From the NCBI GenBank assembly GCA_026707325.1, contig JAPOXA010000003.1, positions 1 through 46,447 of the forward strand: a DNA stretch of 46,447 nucleotides, given 5' to 3'. This DNA comes from Acidobacteriota bacterium. GTDB taxonomy: Bacteria; Acidobacteriota; Thermoanaerobaculia; Multivoradales; Multivoraceae. Below the pieces are notes generated by a model, which was not told the origin of the DNA, did not search any database, and was given only the letters and a program-made list of their open reading frames with translations. Both the position numbers and the translations under genes were made by a program. Shown piece after piece: positions 35,980-46,447 of the stretch (its first letter is position 1; the number at the start of each line of letters is the position of its first letter).

Positions 35980-38925
35980 TCAGCGGGCGAAGGCTCCCCT
36001 GGCGCCGATCGCCTCGAACGGCTCCATGCCGATGCAGGTGCAGATCAGGTGGCGGTCGCCGTGGGCGTTGTCGACCCGGCCGACCGGAGGCCAGTACTTG
36101 TGTTCGTCGTTCCAGGGGGCCGGGAACGCCGCCTGCCGCCGGGAGTAGGGGCGGTCCCAGTCGCCGGCGCTGATCGCGGCCGCGGTATGGGGTGCGCCGC
36201 GCAGGGGGCTGTCGGCAATCTCCACATCGCCGCGTTCCACCGCCGCGATTTCGGCGCGGATCGCGATCATCGCGTCGCAGAAGCGGTCGAGCTCGGCCTT
36301 CGACTCGCTCTCGGTCGGTTCGACCATCAGCGTCCCGGCCACCGGGAAGGACATGGTCGGTGCGTGGAAGCCGTAGTCGATGAGTCGCTTGGCGACGTCG
36401 TCGACCTCGACGCCGGAGGCCTTGAAACCGCGCAGGTCGAGGATGCACTCGTGAGCCACCAGGCCGCCGGCGCCCCGGTACAGGACGGGGTAGTGGGTTT
36501 CGAGCCGATGGGCGATGTAGTTCGCGTTCAGGATCGCCGCTTCCGTGGCGCGGCGCAGTCCGGCAGCCCCCATCATGCGGATGTAGGCCCAGGAGATGGG
36601 CAGGATCGAGCCGCTGCCGATGGCCGCCGCGCTCACCGCGCCAACCGCCCCGCTTCCCAGGCTGCCGGCACCGTCCGACTGCCCGATGGACGCGAGGGGG
36701 TGCCGCGGCAGGAAGGGCGCGAGATGGGCGGCGACCGCGATCGGCCCCATGCCCGGACCGCCGCCGCCGTGGGGGATGCAGAACGTCTTGTGGAGGTTCA
36801 GGTGGCAGACGTCGGCGCCGTAGTCGCCGGGCCGGCAGACGCCGACCTGAGCGTTCATGTTCGCGCCGTCGAGGTAGATCTGTCCGCCGTGGTCGTGGAC
36901 GATGGCGCAGATGTCGCGGATAGCCTCTTCGAACACGCCGTGCGTGGACGGGTAGGTGACCATCAGCGCCGCGAGGTCTTCGCTGTGGGCCTCCGCGCAG
37001 GCGCGCAGATCGTCGAGGTCGATGTTGCCCTCCTCGTCGCAGGCGACGGGCGCGACCTGCAGCCCGGCCAGCACGGCGCTGGCGGGGTTCGTTCCGTGAG
37101 CGGAGGTGGGGATGAGGCAGACGTTGCGGGCCCCCTCGCCGCGGCTCGCGTGGTAGCTCCGGATCGCGAGGAGACCGGCGTACTCTCCCTGGGAACCGGC
37201 GTTCGGCTGCAGCGAAACGGCTGAGAAGCCCGTGATGTCCGCCAGCCAGTTCTCCAGGTCGCCGCAGAGCTTCCGGTAGCCCGCCGTCTGGTCATCGGGG
37301 GCGTAGGGATGCATGTGGGCGAACCCCCGCCAGGTGATCGGCATCATTTCCGCCGTCCCGTTCAGTTTCATCGTGCACGAGCCGAGCGGGATCATGGAGG
37401 TGGTCAGGGACAGGTCGCGCGCCTCCAGCCGGTGCAGGTAGCGGAGCAGCTCGGTCTCGGAGCGGTAGCTGCTGAACACCGGATGATCGAGACAGGGCGT
37501 CGTCCGTCGCAGCGCGGCCGGCAGGTGCTCCGTCGCGTCGGCCGGAGAGTCGCCGGCCGGAACGGGGGCCGGGGCCCTTCCGGCGCCGACTTCGGCGAAG
37601 GCCGCGAGCACCGACTCGATGTCGTAGTCGGTCGTCGTCTCGTCGCAGGCGACCGAGATGGCGCCCGAACCCCACTCCCGCAGGTTCAGTTTGCGGCGCC
37701 GGGCGGCCGCGATCACCCGGCGCTCCTCCTCGACACCGCCGACCCCGGCGGTCACCGTGTCGAAGAACGTGTTGGAGCGGAGCGTGAAGCCGAGGGCGCG
37801 CAGGCGTCCGGCGAGACGCGCGGCGCGGCGGTGAACCGCCCGGGCGATCGACTCAAGCCCTTCCGGACCGTGGTAGACGGCGTAGAAGCTGGCGATCACC
37901 GCCGGCAGTACCTGCGCGGTGCAGATGTTGCTGGTGGCCCGGTCGCGCCGGATGTGCTGCTCCCGGGTCTGGAGCGCCAGACGCAGCGCCGGTCGGTGAC
38001 GGTCGTCGTGCGTGACGCCGACCAGGCGGCCCGGCAGCCGCCGCTTCAACCGGTCGCGGACGGCGATGTAGGCAGCGTGCGGTCCGCCGAATCCCATCGG
38101 CAACCCGAAGCGCTGGGTGCTGCCGACCGCGACGTCGGCGCCCCAGTCGCCGGGCGCTTCAAGCAGGCAGAGGGCGAGCGGATCGGCGGCGGCGATCGTC
38201 ATGCCGCCGGCTTCGCGCATCCGTTCGGCCAGGCCCCGGTAGTCGTGGACGCCGCCGTCGGTGGCCGGTTGCTGGACCAGGGCCGCGAACACGCCCTCCG
38301 GGTCGAACTCCCCGTGGTCGCCGACCTCGACCTCGATGCCGAGCGGCTCGGCGCGGGTGCGGACCACTTCGATCGTCTGCGGGTGGCATCCCTCCGACAC
38401 GAAGAACCGGCCGTGGCGCCGCTTCTCCGCCCAGCACAGGGTCATCGCTTCGGCGGCGGCGGTGGGTTCATCGAGCAGGGAGGCGTTGGCGACCTCGAGG
38501 CCGGTGAGGCTGGCGATCATCGTCTGGAAGTTGAGCAACGCTTCCAGCCGGCCCTGGGAGATCTCCGGCTGATACGGCGTGTAGGCCGTGTACCAGCCGG
38601 GGTCTTCCAGGACGTTGCGCTGGATGACCGGCGGCGTGACGCAGCCGTGGTAGCCCATGCCGATGAAGCTGCGCAGTACCTGGTTGCTGCCGGCGATCTC
38701 GTCGAGTTCGACGAGCGCCGCGGCTTCGGAAGTCGGGGGCGGCAGTTCGAGGCCGCCGTCGTGTCCTTCGCTGCGGATCGCGGCCGGCACGGCGTCGTCG
38801 ATCAGGCTCGCGAGCGAGGACTGTTCGAGGGCCTCGAGCATCTGCTCGATCTCGGCGGCCCGGGGTCCGATGTGCCGGTCGGCGAAGAGCAGAGCGCCGC
38901 TTGCGGTGGATTCGGACCGTGTCAT
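35980..38925 (-). CDS. gcvP: Glycine dehydrogenase (decarboxylating), single-chain P protein
   Basis: A 981-residue PLP enzyme, the P protein of the glycine cleavage system, in its fused (not split GcvPA/PB) form. N-terminal half: [83 protein letters not shown]-terminal half: [58 protein letters not shown] and the PLP lysine K713 in [24 protein letters not shown] 38925 ([18 protein letters not shown]) was chosen; a start 33 bases upstream would overlap the antiporter gene. No gcvT, gcvH or lpd is present in the window, so the partners must lie elsewhere. Confidence 0.95.
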   Translation of the reverse strand: MTRSESTASGALLFADRHIGPRAAEIEQMLEALEQSSLASLIDDAVPAAIRSEGHDGGLELPPPTSEAAALVELDEIAGSNQVLRSFIGMGYHGCVTPPVIQRNVLEDPGWYTAYTPYQPEISQGRLEALLNFQTMIASLTGLEVANASLLDEPTAAAEAMTLCWAEKRRHGRFFVSEGCHPQTIEVVRTRAEPLGIEVEVGDHGEFDPEGVFAALVQQPATDGGVHDYRGLAERMREAGGMTIAAADPLALCLLEAPGDWGADVAVGSTQRFGLPMGFGGPHAAYIAVRDRLKRRLPGRLVGVTHDDRHRPALRLALQTREQHIRRDRATSNICTAQVLPAVIASFYAVYHGPEGLESIARAVHRRAARLAGRLRALGFTLRSNTFFDTVTAGVGGVEEERRVIAAARRRKLNLREWGSGAISVACDETTTDYDIESVLAAFAEVGAGRAPAPVPAGDSPADATEHLPAALRRTTPCLDHPVFSSYRSETELLRYLHRLEARDLSLTTSMIPLGSCTMKLNGTAEMMPITWRGFAHMHPYAPDDQTAGYRKLCGDLENWLADITGFSAVSLQPNAGSQGEYAGLLAIRSYHASRGEGARNVCLIPTSAHGTNPASAVLAGLQVAPVACDEEGNIDLDDLRACAEAHSEDLAALMVTYPSTHGVFEEAIRDICAIVHDHGGQIYLDGANMNAQVGVCRPGDYGADVCHLNLHKTFCIPHGGGGPGMGPIAVAAHLAPFLPRHPLASIGQSDGAGSLGSGAVGAVSAAAIGSGSILPISWAYIRMMGAAGLRRATEAAILNANYIAHRLETHYPVLYRGAGGLVAHECILDLRGFKASGVEVDDVAKRLIDYGFHAPTMSFPVAGTLMVEPTESESKAELDRFCDAMIAIRAEIAAVERGDVEIADSPLRGAPHTAAAISAGDWDRPYSRRQAAFPAPWNDEHKYWPPVGRVDNAHGDRHLICTCIGMEPFEAIGARGAFAR

Positions 38926-38936
38926 GGTTCGTTGTG

Positions 38937-39890
38937 TCACAGCTTGCTGAAGAGCCAAGCCACGTAGCCCCCATAGGCTGCCACGAGCAGCGCACCCCAG
39001 GTCCGTCCGATGCTGCGGCCGTGCCGCAGCAGGTAGACGGCGAGGAACATGAGGAGGCTGAAGGAGAGCATGACCGAGGCGTCGAGCCCCTCGGCGAGGA
39101 AGGTGGTTTCGAAGGGGCGGATGAGAGTCGCGGCCGGCAGGACCAGCAGGATGTTGAACACGTTCGAGCCGATGATGTTCCCCAGCACGATGCCGTGGTG
39201 ATTCCGGTACGCGGCCACCAGGCAGGCGGCGAGTTCCGGCACACTGGTGCCGAAGGCCACGACCGTGAGTCCGACCACCCGCTCGCTGACGCCGAGGGCC
39301 AGCGCCAGATCCTTCGCCGCCGGCACCAGGATCTCGGCGGCGCCGACGGCGAGCAGGGCGAGCCCCACCAGGGTGCCGAGGACGGACTTGAGTCCGCTGA
39401 CGCCCTGGGCATCGGATTCTTCGGCGTCGCCGGCGCGGACCAGCACGATGAGGAAGTACGCCATCAGTGCGAGAAGCACCACGCCCTCGAACCGACCCAG
39501 GCGGCCGAAGGCGGTGAAGGTCAGAACGAGCAGGGACGTACCCAGCATGAAGGGCAGCTCGCGGCGCACCAGGCGGATGGCCTGACGCTCGGCGCCGTCG
39601 TGGTGGTTGTGGAGAGGCACGACGAGCGCCGAGATGCCGAGGATCAGACCGACGTTGGCGATGTTCGAACCGACGACGTTGCCGTAGACCAGGCCGGGCG
39701 AGTCCCGAAGCGCCGCGGCCACCGCCGCCGCGAGTTCCGGCGCCGAGGTGCCGAACGCAACGACGGTCAGACCGATCACCGTCGGACTGACGCGCAGAAC
39801 CGCGGCCAGGCCGGTCACGGAGCGCACGAGGATCTCGCCGCCGGCCCAGAGCACGGCGATGCCGAGAATGATCAGCAGCAGCGAGATCAA
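38937..39890 (-). CDS. Ca2+/Na+ antiporter, CaCA family (YrbG-like)
   Basis: A 317-residue inner-membrane exchanger with the two inverted alpha repeats of the family. Repeat 1 is [48 protein letters not shown] (about residues 38-85) and repeat 2 is [48 protein letters not shown] (about 204-251). The GTS-x-PEL and GN-x-[IV]-GSN motifs carry the ion-binding Glu and Asn. Ten or so membrane helices are predicted and a hydrophilic loop [10 protein letters not shown] lies between halves. It is 40 bases after gdhA and 11 before gcvP on the same strand, so it is probably co-transcribed, but the reason for this pairing is not clear. Confidence 0.92.
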   Translation of the reverse strand: MISLLLIILGIAVLWAGGEILVRSVTGLAAVLRVSPTVIGLTVVAFGTSAPELAAAVAAALRDSPGLVYGNVVGSNIANVGLILGISALVVPLHNHHDGAERQAIRLVRRELPFMLGTSLLVLTFTAFGRLGRFEGVVLLALMAYFLIVLVRAGDAEESDAQGVSGLKSVLGTLVGLALLAVGAAEILVPAAKDLALALGVSERVVGLTVVAFGTSVPELAACLVAAYRNHHGIVLGNIIGSNVFNILLVLPAATLIRPFETTFLAEGLDASVMLSFSLLMFLAVYLLRHGRSIGRTWGALLVAAYGGYVAWLFSKL

Positions 39891-39930
39891 GGGGGAGTCT
39901 TCGGTCTTGTTGGGGAGGGCGGTCCGGCGG

Positions 39931-41424
<1,494 letters not shown>

Positions 41425-41463
41425 CGCTCTCCAGGGGCAACCTAATCCCAGCTACGGGACTCG

Positions 41464-42366
41464 TCAATCGGGACCGTCCAGTCGCCGCGCCTCGATTGGT
41501 GATTCGGGGTAGAAGTTGCCGCGGTCGGCGGCGACGAATGCGTAGACGCGGATGCCGGCCAGGTGGGCGATGTCCAGGGCCAGACTCGACGGCGCGCCGA
41601 CCGCGGCAATTACGGGGATGCCGGCCACCGCCGCCTTCTGGACGATCTCGAAGCCGAGACGGCCGCTGACCGCGAGGATCGTGTCGTGCAGAGGCAGCCG
41701 GTTCGTCCGCAGCGCCTTGCCCACGACCTTGTCGACCGCGTTGTGGCGTCCGATGTCCTCGCGAAGCCAGAGCAGTCCGGGCTGTCCGCCGGCGACCTCG
41801 AACAGGGCCGCGGCATGGACGCCGCCGGTGTCGCCGAAGAGGGCTTGACCTTCCTGCATGATCGCCGGCAACTCCTGGACCACGAGCCGCTCGCGGTCCG
41901 GCTCCAGGTCGAGCGGGCGGATCGCCGGCAGCCGCACCCACAGGTCCTCGAGCGACGGCTTGCCGCAGACTCCGCAGGCGCTGGTGACGCGGAAGGCTCG
42001 TTCGCGCTTCCTGGTCCTGGCGCGGCGGTTCGTTGCCCGGCGCCCGCCTGCCGAGAGCCGGACATCGACGATCGACCCGGGGACGGCCGGTTCGCCGCCT
42101 GGAGGCGGCACCTCGTCCAGCCGCGGCGGGCCGTCGACGCTCACGTCCTCGACATCGGCAGCCTCCTCGATCATCCCTTCGGCGTAGAGGTATCCGAGGG
42201 CGAGGTCCCTCTCCGCGCCGGGGCTGCGCATCGTCACGACGACTGCCTCGCCGTCGACCCGGATCTCAAGCGGTTCCTCTACCGCCACGATGTCACGCCC
42301 GAGGTCGCCCGAGCGCTCGACCAGTGCGCCTCGCTCCGCGGCCGTCTCGGGTCCGGGCGCCTTCAC
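41464..42366 (-). CDS. fdhD: Formate dehydrogenase accessory sulfurtransferase FdhD
   Basis: A 300-residue protein that passes sulfur from IscS to the molybdenum cofactor of formate dehydrogenase-type enzymes. The diagnostic CxxC loop is SACGVCGKPSLEDL (C131 and C134), followed by AIMQEGQALFGDTGGVHAAALF, WLREDIGRHNAVDKVVGKAL, SGRLGFEIVQKAAVAGIPVIAAVGAPSSLALDIA. The chain is slightly extended by a basic stretch (GGRRATNRRARTRKRERA) before the CxxC. Its ATG overlaps the stop of the molybdopterin oxidoreductase by four bases, so it is coupled to its presumed client. Confidence 0.95.
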   Translation of the reverse strand: MKAPGPETAAERGALVERSGDLGRDIVAVEEPLEIRVDGEAVVVTMRSPGAERDLALGYLYAEGMIEEAADVEDVSVDGPPRLDEVPPPGGEPAVPGSIVDVRLSAGGRRATNRRARTRKRERAFRVTSACGVCGKPSLEDLWVRLPAIRPLDLEPDRERLVVQELPAIMQEGQALFGDTGGVHAAALFEVAGGQPGLLWLREDIGRHNAVDKVVGKALRTNRLPLHDTILAVSGRLGFEIVQKAAVAGIPVIAAVGAPSSLALDIAHLAGIRVYAFVAADRGNFYPESPIEARRLDGPD

Positions 42367-44573
42367 GGCACGGCTTCCGTTCGTTCGACCCGTACGCGGA
42401 CGCCGTACTCCGGCTCGCCGGAGTCGGGGTCAAGCGACCAGGGCAGCAGCTCCATGCACTCGGGCCAGTGCGCTTCGACGTTGCCGGCCTTGATCGGCCC
42501 GAAACGCGCGACGAACTCGACCTGCGACACGGGCGACGAGACGACGACGCGCTGGCCGGCGCCGATGCCGCGCGCCCGTCCATCCTCCGCGTTCATCAGC
42601 AGGTCGGAGCGTTCGAGGCCGGTCAGGGGGTCCCGCCCGGCGTGGACCATCGAGTTGAACTGCCGCCCGCGGCGAGTGGAGAGGAAGAGCTCGCCGTCGA
42701 GCGGTTCCCGATCCGCCGGCGGTTCGACCGCATGGAAACGCGCGCGGCCCGACGGCGTGGCGAAGCGCCCGTCCTCGAACAGTTGGGCGCCGCCCCACTG
42801 GAACTGGTCGCCCTTCTGTTTCAGATTCTCGATCCCGGCGTAGCGGGGTTCGATTCGGGCGATCTCGGCCCGAATGGCCACGGTGCTGCCAAAGCCGAGG
42901 ATGCCGGGAGGATCGGGACGTACCAGGGAGACAACCTCGCAGAGCACCTCCCACTCCGGCCGGCACTCGCCGAGCGTTCGGCTTTCGGCGCCATCGTGGC
43001 GAATCGAGGGCGAGAACACGATGCGCCGCTCGGTCGTCGTCTCGGTCACGCCGCCGGGGATCTCGTAACGCGTCGTAGCCGGCAGCAGCAGCACCGTGTC
43101 GCTCGGCTCGACCAGCATGGCGCTGTTCACCACGACGTCCTGGTGGACCCGAAACCCGGGGCGGTGCAGCGCGCGTTTGACGCGTTCGCGGTCGGGCGTC
43201 GTTTCGAGGAAGTTCCCTCCCATGATCCAGAAGGCATCGATGTCGCCGTCGGCCGCGGCTTCGATCTGCCCGGTGGCCGCCAGGCCGGGACCGCGCGGCG
43301 GCTCGAAGCCCCAGACGTCGGCCCAGCGGTCGAGAATCCCGGTCTCCGACACCGGCGCGCAGCCGACTTCGGAACCGCCCTGGACTCCGGAGTGGCCGCG
43401 AATGGGCACCAGGCCGGCGCCGGAAAGGCCCGGAAGGCCGCGCAGGAGTCCCAGGTTGCAGATCGCGAGCACGGTGTCGACGCCGTGGCGGTGCTGGGTC
43501 AGGCCCATGGACCAGACGAGGATGGTCTTCGGCCTGGAGCAGAGGAGACGAGCGAAGCGTTCCATCTCCGCCCTCGACGTGCCGCTCGCGCTCTCCAGCG
43601 CCTGCCAGGAGGCCTGCCGCAGGGCCGCTTCGACCTCGGCGAAGTCCTCGGTGGAGCGTTCGACGAAGCCGCGCGCGACGCCTCCGGGGAGGTCGAGCAG
43701 AGCTTTCATCGTGCCGTTCAGGAAGGCGAGATCCCCGCCCGTATCGACGGCGAACCAGTGCCGTGCGAGATCCGTGCCGAAGACCGCGCTCGAAGGAACC
43801 GACGGCACCCAGTAGCGCTCGAGACCCGGCTCGCGATACGGGTTGACGACCGCGATCTCGGCGCCCCGCCGGCGTGCGTGGTGGAGGTACTTGACGGTCA
43901 CTGGCTGGTTGTTCGGCACGTTCGAGCCGAAGAACACGATCAGGTCGGCATCGAGCCAGTCCCGGTAGGAGTTCGTTGCTGCGCCGTACCCGTAGGCTCT
44001 GTTGAGGGCGATCGTCGACGCGGCGTGGCAGAGGCGGGCTGCCGTGTCGACGTGGGGCGTGCCGAAGAAGCGGGCGGCCTTCTGCGCCACGTAGTACGTC
44101 TCGTTGGGAATGCCCCGGGAGGTCAGGAAGAAGGCCGCGCGGGTCGGATCGCGTTCTCGGACGCCTGCCAGTCTCGTGGCCGCGACGTCGATCGCTTCGG
44201 GCCAGGAGATGCGCCGGAACCCGGGCTCGCCGGTGCGCCGGACCATCGGGTGCGCCAGGCGCCCAAGGGCTCGCAGCTCCGTTGAACCTCTGGTTGTCAA
44301 GACGCCGGCGTCGGCGAGCACGGACGGGTCGAGCGCCGGCATCGTGTTGAGCCGCAACAGATCGAGCCGGACCATGCACAGATGCACGCCGTCCAGGGTC
44401 CAGTCGCGCAATCCCGACGTTCCCAGCGCGCAGCCGTCGCAGACGCCGTCCCGCAGGATGCGCCACGCATAGCCGGCTTCGTCCCGGTTCCGCCAGGCCA
44501 CCCTGGCCATTTCCAGGTAGTGGCGCGGCTTGGTTTGCCCCAGTCCGAAGGGCGTCTTCAATCTGGGGCCCAC
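42363..44573 (-). CDS. FdhF/YdeP-family molybdopterin oxidoreductase
   Basis: A 736-residue Mo-bis-MGD oxidoreductase like E. coli YdeP and formate dehydrogenase alpha chains. Near the N-terminus C45-x2-C48 (VCDGCALG) and C66 could hold part of an iron-sulfur cluster. AARLCHAAST (C182) is the family's characteristic stretch. Other marks are FFGSNVPNNQPVTVKYLHHARRRGAEIAVVNPY, LVWSMGLTQHRHGVDTVLAICNLGLLRGLPGLSGAGLVPIRGHSGVQGGSEVGCAP, and MGGNFLETTPD, plus a molydop-binding C-terminal domain after about 620. No in-frame TGA or other sign of selenocysteine is seen. The start is GTG 44573. It is paired with fdhD; the substrate may be formate or another small molecule. There is no electron-transfer subunit in the window. 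Confidence 0.9.
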   Translation of the reverse strand: MGPRLKTPFGLGQTKPRHYLEMARVAWRNRDEAGYAWRILRDGVCDGCALGTSGLRDWTLDGVHLCMVRLDLLRLNTMPALDPSVLADAGVLTTRGSTELRALGRLAHPMVRRTGEPGFRRISWPEAIDVAATRLAGVRERDPTRAAFFLTSRGIPNETYYVAQKAARFFGTPHVDTAARLCHAASTIALNRAYGYGAATNSYRDWLDADLIVFFGSNVPNNQPVTVKYLHHARRRGAEIAVVNPYREPGLERYWVPSVPSSAVFGTDLARHWFAVDTGGDLAFLNGTMKALLDLPGGVARGFVERSTEDFAEVEAALRQASWQALESASGTSRAEMERFARLLCSRPKTILVWSMGLTQHRHGVDTVLAICNLGLLRGLPGLSGAGLVPIRGHSGVQGGSEVGCAPVSETGILDRWADVWGFEPPRGPGLAATGQIEAAADGDIDAFWIMGGNFLETTPDRERVKRALHRPGFRVHQDVVVNSAMLVEPSDTVLLLPATTRYEIPGGVTETTTERRIVFSPSIRHDGAESRTLGECRPEWEVLCEVVSLVRPDPPGILGFGSTVAIRAEIARIEPRYAGIENLKQKGDQFQWGGAQLFEDGRFATPSGRARFHAVEPPADREPLDGELFLSTRRGRQFNSMVHAGRDPLTGLERSDLLMNAEDGRARGIGAGQRVVVSSPVSQVEFVARFGPIKAGNVEAHWPECMELLPWSLDPDSGEPEYGVRVRVERTEAVP

Positions 44574-44638
44574 CGGTCGAGCATAGCGCCGCCAAACCCG
44601 TCGCTAGCGGCGTGTTTGGCCCCAGTCCCCACCTCCCT

Positions 44639-44689
44639 GGCAGCGTGCGCCTGGGACCTTGCTCGCTGCGTTCTGCGGCGCACGCTGCC
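44639..44689. repeat. 13-bp inverted repeat in a divergent promoter region
   Basis: GGCAGCGTGCGCC (44639-44651) and its perfect complement (44677-44689) are separated by 25 bases in the 145-base gap between the minus-strand oxidoreductase and the plus-strand secreted gene. The spacing suits either a long hairpin or a dimeric regulator's pair of half-sites. Confidence 0.5.
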
Positions 44690-44718
44690 GGAAGAGCGTG
44701 AGCGTTAGAGTGTCAGCG

Positions 44719-46447
44719 GTGTGGATCTCCCGAGTCGTCGTCGTGCTGACATTGGCGGTCGTTCCGGCCGCGGCGCTGGCGCAGAGCAGGCAGGCGGAAG
44801 TCACGCCTGCTTTCGAGCCCGAGAATTTCGCCGCCGCGGTCGATCCGCGGGCGGACGGCTGGGACACCGAGGCGCTCAGCGAACAGGCTGAGGCACAGCT
44901 CAAGCGCGTGGCTGCCTGGCTTGCGGAGGTTGCCGCGGGCCGCGCCGATGCCGTGCCCTCCGGCGACGTGGCGACGGTCGTGGATCAGGCCTTCGAGTCG
45001 CCGGGCTTCGTGCCCGGCGAGTTGGCCGCGCGCTACCGGGGACGGGCCTTCACCGTCGAGAGCGGGAGCGCGAGTGGCGCGGATAGCGGCTACCGCGGCG
45101 CCGAGGGCTTCAGGCGCGCCCTCGGCGCCCTCGCCGGGCGGCTGTCCGGCGACCGGCCGCCCCGGGCGGACTTCAAGCTGTATTCGATCGATGCCGGATC
45201 GGAGGGGTTTACGACGCTGGCCTACTTCGAAGCGGCGGCGGGTGCAGGCGGCGGCTTCAGACAGTTGAACGCTGTCTGGTCGACCGTCTGGCGGCTGCCG
45301 GCGGACGGCGCCGGCGAGCCGTTGCTGCTGCGGGTCGAGGTGGCCGACTACGAGGAGACCTCGACTCCCCGGGGCCCCCTCTTCGTCGACGTCACCGAGG
45401 CCGCGGTCGGCCACAACCCGAGCTACCGGGACCAGTTGCTGCAGCCGCCGGACGCCTGGCTCAACCGGATCACCAAGGCGTCGGGCTACAACAAGACCGG
45501 CTGGCAGGGCGTCTCGGTCGCGGACGTCAACGGCGACGGCCTGGACGACCTCCTCCTGCCCGAGCAGGGCGGTTTGCCGAACCGCCTCTATGTGCAGAAC
45601 CGGGAAGGCACGTTCGACGACCGCTCGGCGGATGCGGCGATCGACTACCTGGAGCGGGCGCTCGCCGGGCTGTTCGTCGACCTGGACAACGACGGCGACC
45701 CGGACCTGGTGCTGTCCAGCCGGCCCGCCGTCCTGGTGCTCGAGAACGACGGCAGCGGCCGCTTCGCCCGCGTCCGCCACATCGCCGGCGACATCCCGGA
45801 CAGCAACTCGCTCTCGGCGGCCGACTACGACAACGACGGCGACCTGGACCTCTACGTCTGCGCCTACCGCCGGGCGTACGACGAGCGAGGGGTGGCGAGC
45901 CCGGTGCCCTACCACGACGCGAACAACGGCGGCCGGAACGTGCTGCTGCGCAACGACGGCGGTTTCCGCTTCGTCGACGCGACGGCCGAGACGGGGCTCG
46001 ACGCGAACAACCGCCGCTTCAGCCTGGCCGCGTCCTGGGAGGACGTCGACGGCGACGGCGACCAGGACCTCTATGTCGCGAACGACTATGGCCGGAACAA
46101 CCTGTACCGCAACGACGGCGGCCGCTTTGTCGACGTGGCTGGCGAGGCCGGCGTCGAGGACATCTCCTCCGGCATGTCGGTGAGTTGGGCGGACTACAAC
46201 CGGGACGGCCGGATGGACGTCTACGTCGGCAACATGTTCTCGGCCGCCGGCAACCGGATCACGTATCAGCGGAAGTTCGAGCGCGACCGGCAGCGCGCCG
46301 GTCCGCTGGCCGAAGTGCAGCGAATGGCCCGCGGCAACTCCCTGTTTGCGGGTGCTTCGGGCGGCGGCTTCGTAGACCGCAGCGGCGATGCGAACGTCAC
46401 GATGGGCCGCTGGTCCTGGTCGTCCGTCTTCGCCGACATCAACAACG
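44719..46447 (+). CDS. Secreted FG-GAP/VCBS-repeat protein, 3' end beyond the window
   Basis: The first 576 residues of an exported protein that runs off the window. From GTG 44719 (GTG 44710 is an alternative) the signal peptide is VWISRVVVVLTLAVVPAAALA, cleaved before QSRQAEV. A unique N-terminal region (about 25-240) is followed by repeated calcium-binding FG-GAP/VCBS units with D-x-[DN]-x-D-G-x-x-D-L: VSVADVNGDGLDDLLLP, LFVDLDNDGDPDLVLS, AADYDNDGDLDLYV, WEDVDGDGDQDLYVAND, WADYNRDGRMDVYVGNM. These units build a beta-propeller; proteins of this type often carry an ASPIC/UnbV domain at the C-terminus, which would be outside this window. It is probably surface or extracellular. Confidence 0.88.
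   Translation, partial: MWISRVVVVLTLAVVPAAALAQSRQAEVTPAFEPENFAAAVDPRADGWDTEALSEQAEAQLKRVAAWLAEVAAGRADAVPSGDVATVVDQAFESPGFVPGELAARYRGRAFTVESGSASGADSGYRGAEGFRRALGALAGRLSGDRPPRADFKLYSIDAGSEGFTTLAYFEAAAGAGGGFRQLNAVWSTVWRLPADGAGEPLLLRVEVADYEETSTPRGPLFVDVTEAAVGHNPSYRDQLLQPPDAWLNRITKASGYNKTGWQGVSVADVNGDGLDDLLLPEQGGLPNRLYVQNREGTFDDRSADAAIDYLERALAGLFVDLDNDGDPDLVLSSRPAVLVLENDGSGRFARVRHIAGDIPDSNSLSAADYDNDGDLDLYVCAYRRAYDERGVASPVPYHDANNGGRNVLLRNDGGFRFVDATAETGLDANNRRFSLAASWEDVDGDGDQDLYVANDYGRNNLYRNDGGRFVDVAGEAGVEDISSGMSVSWADYNRDGRMDVYVGNMFSAAGNRITYQRKFERDRQRAGPLAEVQRMARGNSLFAGASGGGFVDRSGDANVTMGRWSWSSVFADINN

Noticed and set aside
42033..44285. A 750-codon plus-strand frame opposite the molybdopterin oxidoreductase
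   Set aside because: No motif or plausible start context; the minus strand gives a full FdhF/YdeP-type protein and FdhD.
42363..44573. Selenocysteine in the formate dehydrogenase-like protein
   Set aside because: No in-frame TGA is present in the reading frame and the family position has Cys (LCHAAS).

Overview
The window is 46.4 kb of uniformly GC-rich bacterial chromosome. Families such as TPR-sulfatases, a membrane-anchored YfbK-type vWA protein paired with an ECF sigma factor, FG-GAP/VCBS secreted proteins and carboxypeptidase-regulatory-like repeat proteins are common in Acidobacteriota and related environmental phyla. I lean towards an Acidobacteriota-like organism, but this is inference without a marker gene. 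No rRNA, tRNA or CRISPR array was recognised.

Layout. (1) 1-4,900 is a decayed mobile-element region. It holds a transposase cut by the window edge, two small secreted four-cysteine proteins with the stump of a third copy, a frameshifted MobA/MobL-type relaxase remnant, a duplicated integrase tail and an apparently intact tyrosine integrase. (2) 5,286-8,263 is an ECF sigma factor translationally coupled to a membrane vWA/DUF3520 protein. (3) 8,300-15,350 holds an alpha/beta hydrolase, O-acetylhomoserine sulfhydrylase (metY-like), a divergent homocysteine S-methyltransferase family protein, an ICMT-like membrane methyltransferase, a TPR-sulfatase lipoprotein and a second alpha/beta hydrolase. 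(4) 15,400-21,830 holds a histidine kinase/response regulator pair, an FKBP lipoprotein, undecaprenyl-diphosphatase and two secreted proteins. (5) 21,843-31,340 (minus strand) is the centrepiece: one branched-chain amino-acid operon, ilvE-ilvB-ilvN-ilvC-leuA-leuC-leuD-leuB. A short leader precedes it, encoding a 22-residue peptide with 12 consecutive Val/Leu/Ile codons, followed by a strong intrinsic terminator and a competing antiterminator segment. (6) 31,433-35,963 holds an SNF2 helicase with a SWIM zinc finger and citramalate synthase (cimA). (7) 35,980-44,573 (minus strand) reads fdhF-like, fdhD, gdhA, a Ca2+/Na+ antiporter and gcvP. (8) 44,719 to the end is a secreted FG-GAP/VCBS protein, cut by the window edge.

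How the genes work together. CimA makes citramalate from pyruvate and acetyl-CoA, and LeuCD and LeuB carry it to 2-oxobutyrate. IlvBN, IlvC and IlvE then give isoleucine without threonine deaminase, while the same enzymes plus LeuA make valine and leucine. Dihydroxyacid dehydratase (ilvD) is not in the window. GdhA could supply the glutamate used by IlvE. The leader is expected to stop transcription of all eight ilv/leu genes when Leu/Val/Ile-tRNAs are charged. This is classical attenuation, best known from Proteobacteria, and is the most interesting regulatory signal here.
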